64,000 nt of DNA from Antedon mediterranea. Lineage: Eukaryota > Echinodermata > Crinoidea > Comatulida > Antedonidae. The notes beneath the pieces were generated by a model. It was not told the origin of the DNA. It searched no databases and worked only from the letters and a program-made list of their open reading frames with translations. The DNA lies in the NCBI RefSeq assembly GCF_964355755.1, contig NC_092674.1, positions 25,718,001-25,782,000 on the forward strand. The letters run 5' to 3'. The translations under genes and the position numbers were made by a program. Shown here one piece after another: positions 45,201 through 57,300 of the stretch. Position 1 is the stretch's first letter; the number at the start of each line of letters is the position of its first letter.

Positions 45201-48200
45201 TTATATTCTACTGTTATAATTATTTTATACAGGTTAATAGTGACGCTGGACCCGAGATACTTGGTTGGACAATCGCTACATTCGGCTTAGCTCAGTGCAT
45301 AGGTGCACTGTTCTTCGGTTGGTGGGCAGATCGTTTCAAAGTAATCAAGATAGCAATGATAGTCTCTGTTCTACTGACTATCATTGGAAACGTAATATAT
45401 GCCTATGCAGCAGTTCCGAGTAACGTAACCGCCGGAATAGTGATGATAATCATCGGTAGATTTTCTGTTGGTCTTGGTGCAGGTACGTTTGTCAACAGTT
45501 TTGATTAAAGAACTTGATTCTACAGCTGTCGTTAGATAGATCCTAACTGACCATCGCAATTCATTTAGATACAACTAGACTAGTATCTAGACTTGCGATG
45601 GTCAGTTAAGATCTGTCTAATGACAGGAGATTTCCAAAGCTCTTGAAATTTGAAAGATTCGTCCGAACTTTTCCACCACTAAAGTTCATTAATACCTTCT
45701 TATAACATAATGCTTAGTTTTCCAAAACACTTTCTCCTCTTTAGTTTCTTTGCTTCTTCTCCTCTTCATATATTTTCCATAACTGCCTCAATCCATGCAT
45801 ACGTCTCCTCCAATCAGCAATTTCCACACTCTTCTAATTTTTACACTTCTCCACCAATCAGAAACCTACACAATATCTTTCTTTCACCATTCTTTGGAAT
45901 CCTGCCTCATTGACTTCACAAGTATTAAAAAAAAAGGAAAACCAATTGGACAACTTGTGACAAATGCTGTATTTCGTTTTTATTTCTATAGGTGACGTCG
46001 CTTTAGGTAGAACTTATGTATCAGCAGCAACAACAATGACAGAACGAACTAAAGCTGTAGCAACCCTAAGCGCCGCCATTGCTGTCGGCTACATCGCAGG
46101 ACCACGTAAGTTTAAGTTTATTTACTGTGATCTTGTGATTGGTCAAATCACTGCGTTGCGCGTACGTCCTGCTTTGTTTAGTCAATTAGATAAAAAACAA
46201 GGATGATCTTTTAAATTATACGATTGATCTTAGTTTTGCAGACGGTATTTACTAAGATTGGCGAGGAAGGAGTGACATGGGAAGCAATTCAATTTACATT
46301 AAATATGTACACAACACCAGTTTACACTAGCGCCTTTCTTGGTATACTCAACATCATCTTGCTGGCTCTTAGATTTAAGGACTGTCCTCTATCTATTATT
46401 AACGAAAGTGACGACGCAGAAACCGGAGAAAACAAAGAAGGAAACCGTAAGTCTTGATTGGGGCTATGTCGCCTAATTCTATTTATGAGCAATTGTTGTT
46501 GAATTTGTTTACACATTTGGCAGAGCTTGTCCACCGATATCCCATGTTTCTTTGTATTGTGACTTTCTCGGACGGCTACGAAAGAGGATTGATCATAGGT
46601 AGATGACCAGGATACTTTAAGGTTTATAAGGTTCCAGATCATATATATTGTTATTGATAATCGCTGAACACAAACTATTTATTTTCTTAAAGAAACTGTT
46701 GTGGAAGAGGAGAATTTGTTAGATTGGGTAGCAGTGGGGACGACTTGTTTCCTGTTCTGTGTGACAACATTTGTATTCGCTGCCTACGACACGTAAGTAT
46801 ATTGTGACAACATTATGTGTACGGTACTGTACTTCAACTTCAAAATCAGTTTCCATTAGATAAAAGTGACTATTTTGACCCAATATTGAAAAGATAAAAG
46901 TGACTATTTTAACCCAATATTGAAAAGATAAAAGTGAATAACATGACGCAATGTTGACAAGTTAAAATTACGACGTTACGAAATGTCCTCAATTAATTAT
47001 TTCTGTTAATATACAAAAAATAACCCTTTTTCTAAACTTTTAAACCACTTTTGTAATTTTAATAATATTAAGTCAAAACTTCCATATGGGAAATGAAATT
47101 TGATGTTGTTTGTGATATTTATGTAGGATTGGCACAACATTTATAATGGATATGTATGGTTATGAACCGGACACGGCTGTATTTTATCAAGGTCTTCTAC
47201 TTTCGGCTGTTGCCGGTGTGTTTGTAGTTGTTGTCTTCTGCCTGAAGCTTCTGAAAAGGTACGTAGGCCGACATAAGTTTGGCATTACAACTTTATCTTA
47301 CAGATGAAATGGCTATAGCGCACGAAACTGCATACAAATCTAATTGTGTTGTGTACAGCCATTCGACTAGACTTTTTATGTTAGTCGACGTTTCGAGTTT
47401 TGTCTGAAATCACAAGCTCAAGCAAGTAGTATAAGTATGAAACGCCATATGTGCCAAACTATTTATCAAAACTGGAAACAGACTACCATTCGACGTGTAA
47501 TTGCGGAATGCGGGTCAGTATTACCGTACCTTGGCGATTAACGTCCATTTTAGGTGACTCTTAACTGTTTTCTGACGATGACGAAATAAAATTGGTTTAT
47601 AAATCGATGTGATTATTATTCACTATTAAATATAAGGAGGAATCGAATTATATTTCTTTGTTTTAATGATTTTGCTAGGATATTAAGTGAACGTGCTTTA
47701 TTTTTGGCTGGTTTTGTTATTACTCTTGCTGGTGTGTTTATTATGATGCCATGGGGAACTAATACAATGCTGGACGAACAAGGTAAGAAAGAACGCTAAA
47801 GCATGTTCAAACACTCTTTTCTCTTTCGGAGTTATAGTGTTTCAAACGGTTTAACTTTTCGCGTTCGAATAATGCGTGGTAACATCGGATAGGCTCTGAA
47901 CAGTTCATCGATGTTTATATCGGAGGTACATCGCATTGCTTGTATCCTTAGACAAGACACGTTACTTATGTTTGCTTTTTCAACCAAGGTGTACAAATGG
48001 GTACATGGTAAGATCAAAACAAAACATGCGCTGATTACTAGCTGCATTATGGGGCGGTATGTCTCCACGTTTTTGATTTAAAAAAATTCCATGGGGGAAT
48101 TACATTTATAAAAGATTTGTGAATTTAAGAAAACATTATCCTGACTGCGACTCGCGCCCCGGCTGACCTGGACCCTAGAGTTAATTCCTATTCTGAATTA

Positions 48201-49178
48201 TTTTTTCTACAGCAAAGAGAGCAGCAGAAGAGGAAGTTTCTCTTTTCAACACTGTTATCGATACCGGTGGCAATATAACATACAAGATTTGCTATCAGGA
48301 ATACGTTTGGTGCGAAACCACGGCGTTCATTACCTTGCCCCAATACCTGATCGGCTTTATTTTAAACATGGGCATAGGATATGGATTTGCTTTTATCATG
48401 GCGTCGACAATTTACTCAAAAGTTCTTGGCAATTTGAATCAGGTAAGATCATTGCGTTGATGGCTATGGTCACGGTGACCGTCTTTTTAGAGACAGTGAT
48501 AATGAATTTGAAGATCACTGTTTCGATGGCAGTAATGTCCTAAACCAGGAGCCAATTCTTCTGTCATGTCTGTAAGCGTTTATTATTGTTATTATCATCA
48601 TGCCTTTTGTTGTCCATCGAATGCTATTATTGTAGGCAGTCCTTATTCTTATATGAAAAGCCTCCAAAATGGACAACAACAGTTCCCTCAGCTCCTATGA
48701 TGAACAGAATAACCTTATCATGAACAAATAAAGCCCCTATTATCAAAGATGGTATATACGATCTTCGCTATTATACGACAGATTTTACCAACACGGCTCT
48801 GATACCACGCAGGCCTAACGGAGTTACTGTGCACTACAAACAGCTGCGACAATGTTAACAATTGTTCTTTTTACAATTTAGGGTAAAATGATGGGGTGGC
48901 TGACTGCAGCTGCCAGTGTTGCTCGTATCATAGGCCCAATATTCATCTCTCAAGTGTACGAATCTCAAGGCCCTCGTATGGCATTCGGCATCATGTGTCT
49001 TATTGTTATTGTATCTATATTCATGATCGCCATTTTGTACGAGAGGTTTGTACCGTACGGAATGCGAGAAATCTATAAAATACATTTTGAAGATTTGAAC
49101 TCGGAAAGTGACTACGGTGACAAAAGTAAGGACAATGCAGGATTTATCGCAGACGATGAATTAGGAACAAAGTTCTGA
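42245..49178 (+). CDS. MFSD8: MFSD8/CLN7-type lysosomal MFS transporter, copy A
   Basis: Coding exons: 42245-42417, 43367-43387, 44600-44700, 45000-45043, 45233-45482, 45992-46105, 46234-46446, 46693-46792, 47127-47258, 47679-47782, 48213-48442, 48882-49178. All borders are GT/AG and the phases close to 592 codons; human MFSD8 has about 520. The family reads [18 protein letters not shown] (residue 82 on), SIWPY, the MFS loop GWWADR (142-147), [19 protein letters not shown] (about 194), [27 protein letters not shown], TMERxx-like MDMYGY, and [21 protein letters not shown] near the end. The protein is predicted to have 12 membrane segments. The loop before TM7 has EEENLL (310-315), a possible acidic dileucine lysosomal sorting signal. 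The luminal loop before TM10 has an NIT sequon (438) and a CxxxxxxC pair (444, 451) as in MFSD8. The N-terminal 66 residues are a Ser/Arg-rich extension ending in a Lys run. CLN7 is a lysosomal membrane protein linked to chloride conductance and to Batten disease. Exon 8 uses the acceptor at 46233, since the nearer CAG would give a stop. Confidence 0.93.
42655..42900 (-). mobile_element. LINE C-terminal coding relic in intron 2 of copy A
   Basis: On the minus strand the sequence gives [20 protein letters not shown] and then ENENRQA with stops. This is the KWRWAGHVAR block of LINE reverse transcriptases. Only its low-identity edges align to unit B, so most of it is copy-A specific or lost from B. 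Confidence 0.65.
43476..43487. promoter_or_regulatory. TGCGCATGCGCA, NRF1-type site, copy A
   Basis: A perfect match to the palindromic NRF1 consensus, conserved with flanking AATAA in unit B. It lies in the intron before the exon that carries the internal ATGs (MAMAETGE). Function as an alternative promoter is inferred. Confidence 0.4.
43695..44483. mobile_element. 789-bp element, AGTCGCGTG...CACGCGACT ends, copy-A specific
   Basis: AGTCGCGTG at 43695 and GCACGCGACT at 44474-44483 are inverted. Just inside each end is a TATAGTTCACTA(A/T)GTCGGTC block leading into a (CTGT)n run and GGTCCGGTATCACTATGC, here as direct copies. The interior is rich in CGCGCG words. Unit B has no such sequence at the matching site (near 52953), so the insertion followed the duplication. 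No coding potential. Confidence 0.8.
45521..45625. mobile_element. Hairpin MITE-D in intron 6 of copy A
   Basis: CAGCTGTCGTTAGATAGAT... and AACTGACCATCGCA pair with TGCGATGGTCAGTT and TCTAATGACAG. It is shared with copy B at the same place, and a third copy is at 61597-61752. Confidence 0.8.
46858..46970. repeat. 34-bp repeat, three copies, intron 9 of copy A
   Basis: GATAAAAGTGACTATTTTGA followed by CCCAATATTGAAAA is repeated, the third unit being diverged. The matching part of copy B has a single unit, so it expanded or contracted after duplication. Confidence 0.85.
47925..48085 (+). mobile_element. SINE-1 relic, intron 11 of copy A
   Basis: CATCGCATTGCTTGTATCC, AAGGTGTACAAATGGGTACA and GCGCTGATTACTAGCTGCAT match the 4985 SINE. 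The tRNA head is lost. Confidence 0.75.
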
Positions 49179-50454
49179 TGCTACATACATTCCACTTTTA
49201 TAACAAAAAATACAAGAGAAAATAATCTGAATATTATTATTATAGTCAATGTAAAGATTGCCTTGTAAAAGAAATATGATTCCTTCTGGAAATGGCACAA
49301 TTCATTCAATCGTTCCACGTTTTTCTCATCTTTTAGAGTTTAAACGGGTGTTGCGAAAAGAACTATTTTGTAGCTGGTGGAGTTTATAATATATCTTTTA
49401 AGGCGTTTTAAGTAAACTTACTACAGTACTGTACTTATCTATTAAGTGTTAATTTACTAAATACCTTGTTTCTACTGTGATTGTCTTGTTGATATCCTTG
49501 ACGAAAAGGTAACTGGTTGTACTTATAATATTAAAGTCACTGAACGAATTTCAAAAGCTCTCCCATTTATTATCTGTGGTTGGTTGTAGTAACTCCTGTA
49601 CTACTTGTACCACTAACGATGAATAACTTATCAGATGTATTTTTAATAAATAGACATAAGTTAGACATTAAATTATAAATAACTTCGCAAGTCACAGCGA
49701 AAATAACTGAACATGTACATTTAGTATTAGGACTAAGCACGCGGATAGGGGACACCTTCGGGATCAAACAAATTTTTGTCCAATAATGTTGAATATAGTA
49801 GATGAAAGTTGAATAAAATGTAATAATGTATATAAAAATTATACAGTACATCATCTTACGACTGCAATATTGTAACAATTTAAATTATATTGCTAAATAA
49901 ATGTGAATAACAGCAGATAGTAAACAAACATACCAGACTCAATCATGGTATGTACTAATGTGTCAATTTCCTCACATAGTGCACTAGGGCACAGAGTGTC
50001 ACAACTATCGAGATAACGATTATCCAAACCTAGTACACTGTACATTGGACTGGGCGTTTTTTAGGTTAGGTATGACTGGTTGGAAATGATGGAAAATCAA
50101 ACCAACTCGATCAAACATTATTACATTCATTGTTTCTTGTAGGCCTAGATAACGTCGTGATACGTTTTTTAAATAAGTTAATGTTTTCTCAATTCATAAA
50201 ATGTATTTACATACTTTGTATGATCTGATCCCTTGGTCGAGATTTTATACAGTGTCTGCATTTACTAAACCATTACGTAATATTATTCAATGACTATACT
50301 AATCACAGTAACCATAATCGTGCGATACTACCCTAAGTAGAATCGGTCCGATTTTTTGTCAATCTAATAATAGATAATAATAAACAATCTAAAAATAAAG
50401 ATAATAAACACTGTTATCATTGCTTTATTTGACGTTTTTCCAAAATTTATTTTA

Positions 50455-50555
50455 ATATAAACTTATCGTGATATTGCATCAGATATACTTTGTCAAGGCT
50501 TGAGTACCAACACATATCAAGTGATTTATGGTGGAAGTGTCATCAAGTATAAAAG
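50455..50555 (+). other. MFSD8 copy B, 5' UTR exon 1
   Basis: Matches the copy A exon (GAGTACCAACACATATCAAG) and keeps the AAAAG/GTAAGG donor, so copy B has its own promoter-proximal exon. The upstream limit is approximate. Confidence 0.6.
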
Positions 50556-51329
50556 GTAAGGCCATAAACGTATGTTATTACTTAATTATCATTTCATAAA
50601 GTTCATTTATCATTATTTATCCTCTGATCACCACTATAATATTATCGAAACTGACGGATTTAAGTATGATGTTAAACTAAAGTTATTCATCTATTTAAAA
50701 AAAATTAAATGTGTAATTGTTTGGTAACATTCGTTAAAATCGAAAATCCCTTTGGAAAGATCAAACAAAAGCGTATTTCCTTACCAAGTTTAAACTGCTT
50801 TCAATTTATTTAAATAAGACCAACAATTTAAAAACATCACCTAGTTATTTTATAGGACAGCGGGTATTAGTGTCTCTTTTCATTCGAGTGGAAGAAAAAG
50901 AATAAAACATGATATGAAGTTTGTGGTACACCGCGTGTGTGTTCTTAAAACGTTGAGTTTCACGACGTCATGAATATACTTCGATGTTCGTCAGGGTGAG
51001 AATGTGGGGGTGGGGGAGCAAATGCTTCGTAATAAAATACATGTCTAGAACACACAATCCTGAGCTAAATGCAAAAGTTTGAAGTCTTAAAGTTTCCTTT
51101 TATTATTTTAATTGAGATGAATTCCTAGGTTAATATTTCCTCCATTCATATCAACAAAGCTGAAAAAAATTAAGAGATATTTTAGAGCAACATAATTCGT
51201 ATGTCATGATGTCTGTCAAACTTACACGCAAAAATGCAAGCGTATTTAAAAGTTTCTCTCCTATTGGTTCCATTCTATCATCAATTAACAAAACTGAATT
51301 TCGTTCATTTTGTGTAATTTATAGAAAAA

Positions 51330-54300
51330 ATGGCACATCCACGAACAGTGAGCGAATCACGCTCTAGATCTGCTAGTAAACTGGAACAGAACTTGGATAA
51401 TATAGGAGCTCCGTTAACCTACGGCACTGAACTGTATAATCCAAGAACAACCCATGGAGCCGTGCTGCATGAACATGAAGATTTCGGTGAACTTTCAAGA
51501 AGGTAAAAATACAATTTCTAAAAATACAAAATGGGCATGTAACCAACAGAACAATATTGTGATATGTTGTTATATTTGGTAAATACAGTTAAACTTCCGT
51601 GAGTGGCCACCTCCCGTAAGCGGCCACCTAGCTTAACGACACTTTCAAAAGCCCGTTTGTTCTTCCTATCTATACTAGTTAGTGCATTTGGTACCTCGGC
51701 CGCGGCCACTGTTTTTTACTAACAATTTGGTTGATTGTAAAAAAAAAAAATCGTATTAACCTTTGACAACAAAAATACAATTTTGATCATATTGTACCTT
51801 ATATAGGCCTATTAGCTTAATTTCGAAGCGATTTTAAAAACATTTCTGTGAAGAACATTCCTCCTGTGTTTTGTAGATGATGAGAAAACTACACAGATTT
51901 TTACCGATCATGTAAAAGACCGAGATAAAAGCTTTTAAAATTTGTCTGAAAATCATAAATAATACATGTCTAGGCCAGCTGAAATTATTTTTTAGCAATT
52001 TCTTATCTTGATCTTTTCCTTATTACTTTGGATGGAACCTTTCCATTATTATTTTGATCAATAATAAGTGTATTGTTACGTAATCCATTTGTTGTTTATC
52101 CTTTCTGAATAAGTTTCACCAAAGTTATTCACCTAGCTAAACATTCACGTACATAGCCTAAAGTTTACTGAATGAGGGCAATTCATCCCTGCTATCGCTA
52201 TCCAAAGATAAGAAGAACTTAGTCATTGCCATTCTGAACTTTATAATATCCTGCAAATAGTTTTAATTCAATATTTTTTTTTTCAAAATGAGAAGCTAAA
52301 AATATAGGCCTAAAACAAATTATTTTATACATTAAGTAACATATCAGCTTCGGCTTGGATGGACCACCCTTGTTAAATATTGTTGAAATATAGTAATATA
52401 TAAAATGCTATATAAATATAATATTAAGATATATTTATAATAATAATTAATATTCTAATTCATTTTGTATGATCTTTGAACTTTGACCTGTCTATGATAA
52501 TATCAGTGAATTGAACAAGAAAAAGAAGTAAGTACTGCAGTATTTAGTTATTTATATTATATATTTTTTTTTTATTTTTTTTTTCTTTTCTCTTTCTTTT
52601 TTACTGTTAACAAGTCAGTAGAATTTGTGCTGCTTGATATTATGTAATTGTGAACCATTATTAACTTGTTGTACCTGTGTATATATATATTGTAATAACT
52701 GTATGACTTTATTTTGTAAACATTTTGTATGGGTCGAACCTCTTGTTACGAGAGTGTTCCTCCGTTTTAAAGGAGAGTAACCAATAAATATTATTATTGC
52801 TAGTTAGCTAGTTTGGTTATTCTATCTAAATTGTTTATTTCGACAGAAAATAATGCGCATGCGCACTTCTTTGAAATCTGAATCGATAAACTTTGCTTTG
52901 CTTTGCTATTAATTAGAGGGCGCTATTGGATGCTTCGGCAAGAGCTACAAAGTTGTCTATGTGTACAGCTAAATAATTATTATAAAAAAACCTGAAATGT
53001 ACATAATCCGTATTTAAGTTAATACCTATATTTTTTTTAAAAGGGACATGGCGATGGCCGAGACTGGTGAGACTTCTGAAGAATATGATATCCGATGGCG
53101 TTCAATCTACATTACGTATCTCACTGTGTTTTTATCAAGTACAGGTACGATAACACTTAACCTTGGACGAAACGTAGGCACAACCCATGAAAGTTAATAC
53201 ATCCATAATTATTACTCCATGATAAAGTAGTTCGGATGGTTCAATGCGTTTTGATTGGGCATTTGCTTGCGGCGCGCTTGGTTAAGTTGTTAAAGTGGCA
53301 ACACTGCCTTACTATAGTGGGTACTGGACCAGAGAAGCCCTTGATCAATGTTAGGACCAATCAAGGTACTTTAAACAGTCCTGGCTTTATTTGTGTCAAA
53401 CCTACCTGGCGGTAATTATCGCTGTTGGTTTCGATTGAATAAAAAATAAAATAAAGAGAAATTAAGATCCTTAACCGAAAAATCTAATGAAAAACTTTTT
53501 CAAATGATCTTTGCGCACAATAAGTGACTTTTAGAAATTAAACTAATTAAAGAAATTGTTTCTTTAACCAACTTCAGACTTATGCTAAATTCATATTCTT
53601 ATTTATTCATTTATTAAAAAATAGGATTGTATTGTATTTTCAGGTTTTTCATTGGTCTTGCCGTCTATATGGCCGTATATACAAAGTGTAAGTCATACAA
53701 CTTTATCAGCTACTAGAAATTCACCAACATATTATTTTGAAGATTTTAGTAATTTAACCTAATGATTTTAAAAACGAATCGTAGAGAGATGTTAGACATG
53801 TTTTAATTTAATACTAGAAGTATTAGGTCAACTGTTATGATTATTTTATACAGGTAAATAGTGACGCAGGGCCCGAGATACTTGGTTGGACAATCGCTAC
53901 ATTCGGCTTAGCTCAGTGCATCGGTGCACTGTTCTTCGGTTGGTGGGCAGATCGTTTCAAAGTAATCAAGATAGCAATGATAGTCTCTGTTCTACTGACT
54001 ATCATTGGAAACGTAATATATGCCTATGCAGCAGTTCCGAGTAACGTAACCACCGGAGTAGTGATGATAATTATCGGTAGATTTTCTGTTGGTCTTGGTG
54101 CAGGTACGTTTGTCGAAAACTTTGACTAAGAACTTGATTCTTCAGCTGTCGTTAGATAGATGCTAACTGACCATCGCAAGTCATTTAGATACAACTAGAC
54201 TTGTATCTAAATGACTTGCGATGGTCAGTTAAAACCTTTCTAATGACGGGAGATTTCCAATGCTCTTAAAAGTTAAGATTCGTCCACTTTTCCACCACTA

Positions 54301-57300
54301 AAGTTCATTAATACATTCGTATAACATAAACTTTTCCATAGCATTTTCTACTCTTTAGTTTCTTTGCTTCCTTCTATTTCGAATACCTTTTCTATAACCT
54401 CCCCTCCATTCAACATTCATTCAACAATCTCATTTCCCATGCATACGTCTCCTCCAATCAGCAACCTCCACACTCTTTTTTTAACTTTTACATTTCTCCA
54501 CCAATCAGAAACCTACACATCATCTTTCTTTCACTTTTCTATGCAATTCTGCCTCATTACATTACATTGACTTGACAAATCGCTTTAAAACAAAAGAAAA
54601 GTAATATAAATACAAATAAAACCAATCGAAAAAAAATAGAAAAGTACATCAAGTACAATTTATACATTTTATGTAACTTGTCACAAATTCACTGTTTCGT
54701 TTATTTATAGGTGACGTCGCTTTAGGTAGAACTTATGTATCAGCAGCAACAACAATGACAGAACGAACTAAAGCTGTAGCGACACTAAGCGCCGCCATTG
54801 CTGTCGGCTACATTGCGGGACCACGTAAGTTTAAGTTTATCTACTGTGAACTTGTGATTGGTCAAATCACTGCGTTGCGCGTACGTCATGCATTGTTTAG
54901 TGAATAAGTTATATTAGATAGAAAAGAAGAGGTGATATTTTAAAAAATAAGATTTATTTTAGTTTTGCAGACGGTATTTACTAAGATTGGCGAGGAAGGA
55001 GTGACATGGGAAGCAATTCAATTCACATTAAATATGTACACAACACCAGTTTACACTAGCGCCTTTCTTGGTATACTCAACATCATCTTGCTGGCTCTCA
55101 GATTTAAGGACTGTCCTCTATCTTTTAACGAAAGTGACGACGCAGAACCCGGAGAAAACAAAGAAGCAAACGGTAAGTGTTGCTTGGAGCTATGTCGCCT
55201 AATTCTTTTTATGAGCAATTGTTGTTGAATTTGCTTACACAGTGAGCAGAGCTCTTCCACCGATGTTTACGCGCTTGAGTGAAAACTCCCTATACTAAAA
55301 ATATCTCTTTGTATTGTGACTTTGTCCTACTGCTACACGAAAGAGGATTGTTTAAAGGTAGACATAGATATAGCTAGGGAACTTTAAGGTCTATAAAGTT
55401 CAGATCGTAGATATGGTTAGTGATAGTTGATGAACAAAAGCTACTTATTTTCTTGTAAAGAAACTGTTGTGGAGGAGGAGAATTTGTTAGATTGGGTAGC
55501 AGTAGGGGCAACGTGTTTCCAGTTCTGTGTGACAACTTTAATATTCGCTGCCTACGACACGTAAGTATAATGTGACAACATTATGTACGGTACTGTACTT
55601 AAAACATCAGTCTCCATTAGATAAAGGTGATTAATATGACGCACAGTTGAAAAGTTAAAACTTACGACGTTACGAATTGTCTTCAATTAATTATTTTGTT
55701 AATATACATAAAGTAACTATTTTTCTAAACTTTTAAACCACTTTTTTTATAGTTGTGGTTGATTACTGAAGTTAATTAAGGACCATGTGATATTTAGTAT
55801 AGAATTAATTAACGTATATACAAAGCTTTTTTCCATTTGATACTCCTTTAAGATTGTTACCCCTCGCTCATGAGAATTCAACACAGGTAAGATAAAACAA
55901 AGCAAACACAGAGGTTGGAAATGAAATTTTGTTTTTTTTTTATATTGTGTAGGATTGGCACGACATTTATAATGGATATGTATGGTTATGAACCGGACAC
56001 TGCTGTACTTTATCAAGGTCTTCTACTTTCGGCTGTTGCCGCCGTATTTGTAGTTGTCGTCTTCTGCCTGAAGTTTCTGAAAAGGTACGTACACAAGTTT
56101 GGCATTATAAATTACAGATGGAATGGTTGTAGCGCACGAAACTGCGCACACATCTAATTGTGTTGTGTACAGCCATTCGACTAGACTTGCCCAAGTCTGT
56201 ATTTATTGTCTTTTTTTATGTTAGTCGACGTTTCGAGTTTTGTCTGAAAATACAAGCTCAAGTAGTATATGTGAAACGCCATATGTGCTGTTTTTCTGAC
56301 GATGACGAAATAAAATTGGTTATATAAATCGATACGATTATTATTCACTATACAATATAAGGAGGAATCGAATTATCTTTCTTATTTTTCTTTTCGGTTT
56401 TTTTTGCTAGGATATTAAGTGAACGTGCTTTATTTTTGGCTGGTTTTGTAATTACTCTTGCTGGTGTGTTTATTATGATGCCATGGGGAACTAATACAAT
56501 GCTGGACGAACAAGGTAAGAAAGAACACTAAAGCATGTTTCTGCTTTCAAATAACATTACAGGCATTGGAGTTATATCAGAGGTACATCGCATTGGTTCT
56601 ATCTTAGTGTACAATGGATACAAAATTGCGCTGATCATTATATAATACAGCTATAGCTGCAATGTGAGAGTATGTTTCCAGTTGTTTTAAAACAAATGAC
56701 TTGGGTAATATTTTGAAGCGGTTATAGATGCTACACGACAAAATTATCCTGGTTGCGACGCCACATCGGCTGATCTGGATTTTCTTATTCTGAATTATCT
56801 TTTCTACAGCAAAGAGAGCAGCAGAAGAGGAAGTTTCTCTTTTCAACGCTCCTATCGATTCCGGTGGAAATATAACATACAAGATTTGCTATCAGGATTA
56901 CGGTTGGTGCGAAACCACGGCGTTCATTAGCTTTCCCCAATACCTGATCGGGTTTATTTTAAACATGGGCATAGGATATGGAATTTCTGTCATCATGGCG
57001 TCGACAATTTACTCAAAAGTTCTTGGAAATTTGAATCAGGTAAGATCATTGCGTTGATGGCTGTTGATGGCTATAGTTACGGTTACCGTCTTTTTAGAGA
57101 GAGAGTGATAATGACAAAGGTCTTGTGAATTTGAATTAGGTAAGAAGATTGCGTCGATGGCTGTGGTCACGGTGACTGTCTCTTTACGATGTACTGTTAA
57201 GAGACAGTCATGTCCGAAACCACGGTGCCGATTCTTTTATGGTATTATGTCTGCTAGCTGAGTGCCACTAGACCTCCTTATGTGGAAAGCCCACAGAATG

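Larger units (their letters stand above)
39984..49468. repeat. Tandem duplication unit A (contains MFSD8 copy A)
   Basis: TTTCTACTGTGATTGTCTTG at 39984 recurs at 49469. From there all exons, most introns and the 5' flank reappear in order. The unit ends after the 3' flank TGTTAATTTACTAAATAC, shared with the end of unit B. Unit A is 9485 bp. Part of it (CATTTATTATCTGTGGTTGG) also occurs just upstream at about 39847 as well as at 40106, so a small extra duplication adjoins the left border. Confidence 0.9.

Noticed and set aside
46241-46243. Acceptor TTTTGCAG directly before ACGGTATTTACT in MFSD8 copy A
   Set aside because: With the phase left by the preceding exon it creates a stop after a few codons. 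The acceptor at 46233 keeps the frame and yields [15 protein letters not shown], matching the family.
48855-49085. Minus-strand ORFs opposite the last MFSD8 exon, present in both copies
   Set aside because: Antisense shadows of a conserved coding exon; their conservation follows from the sense strand.
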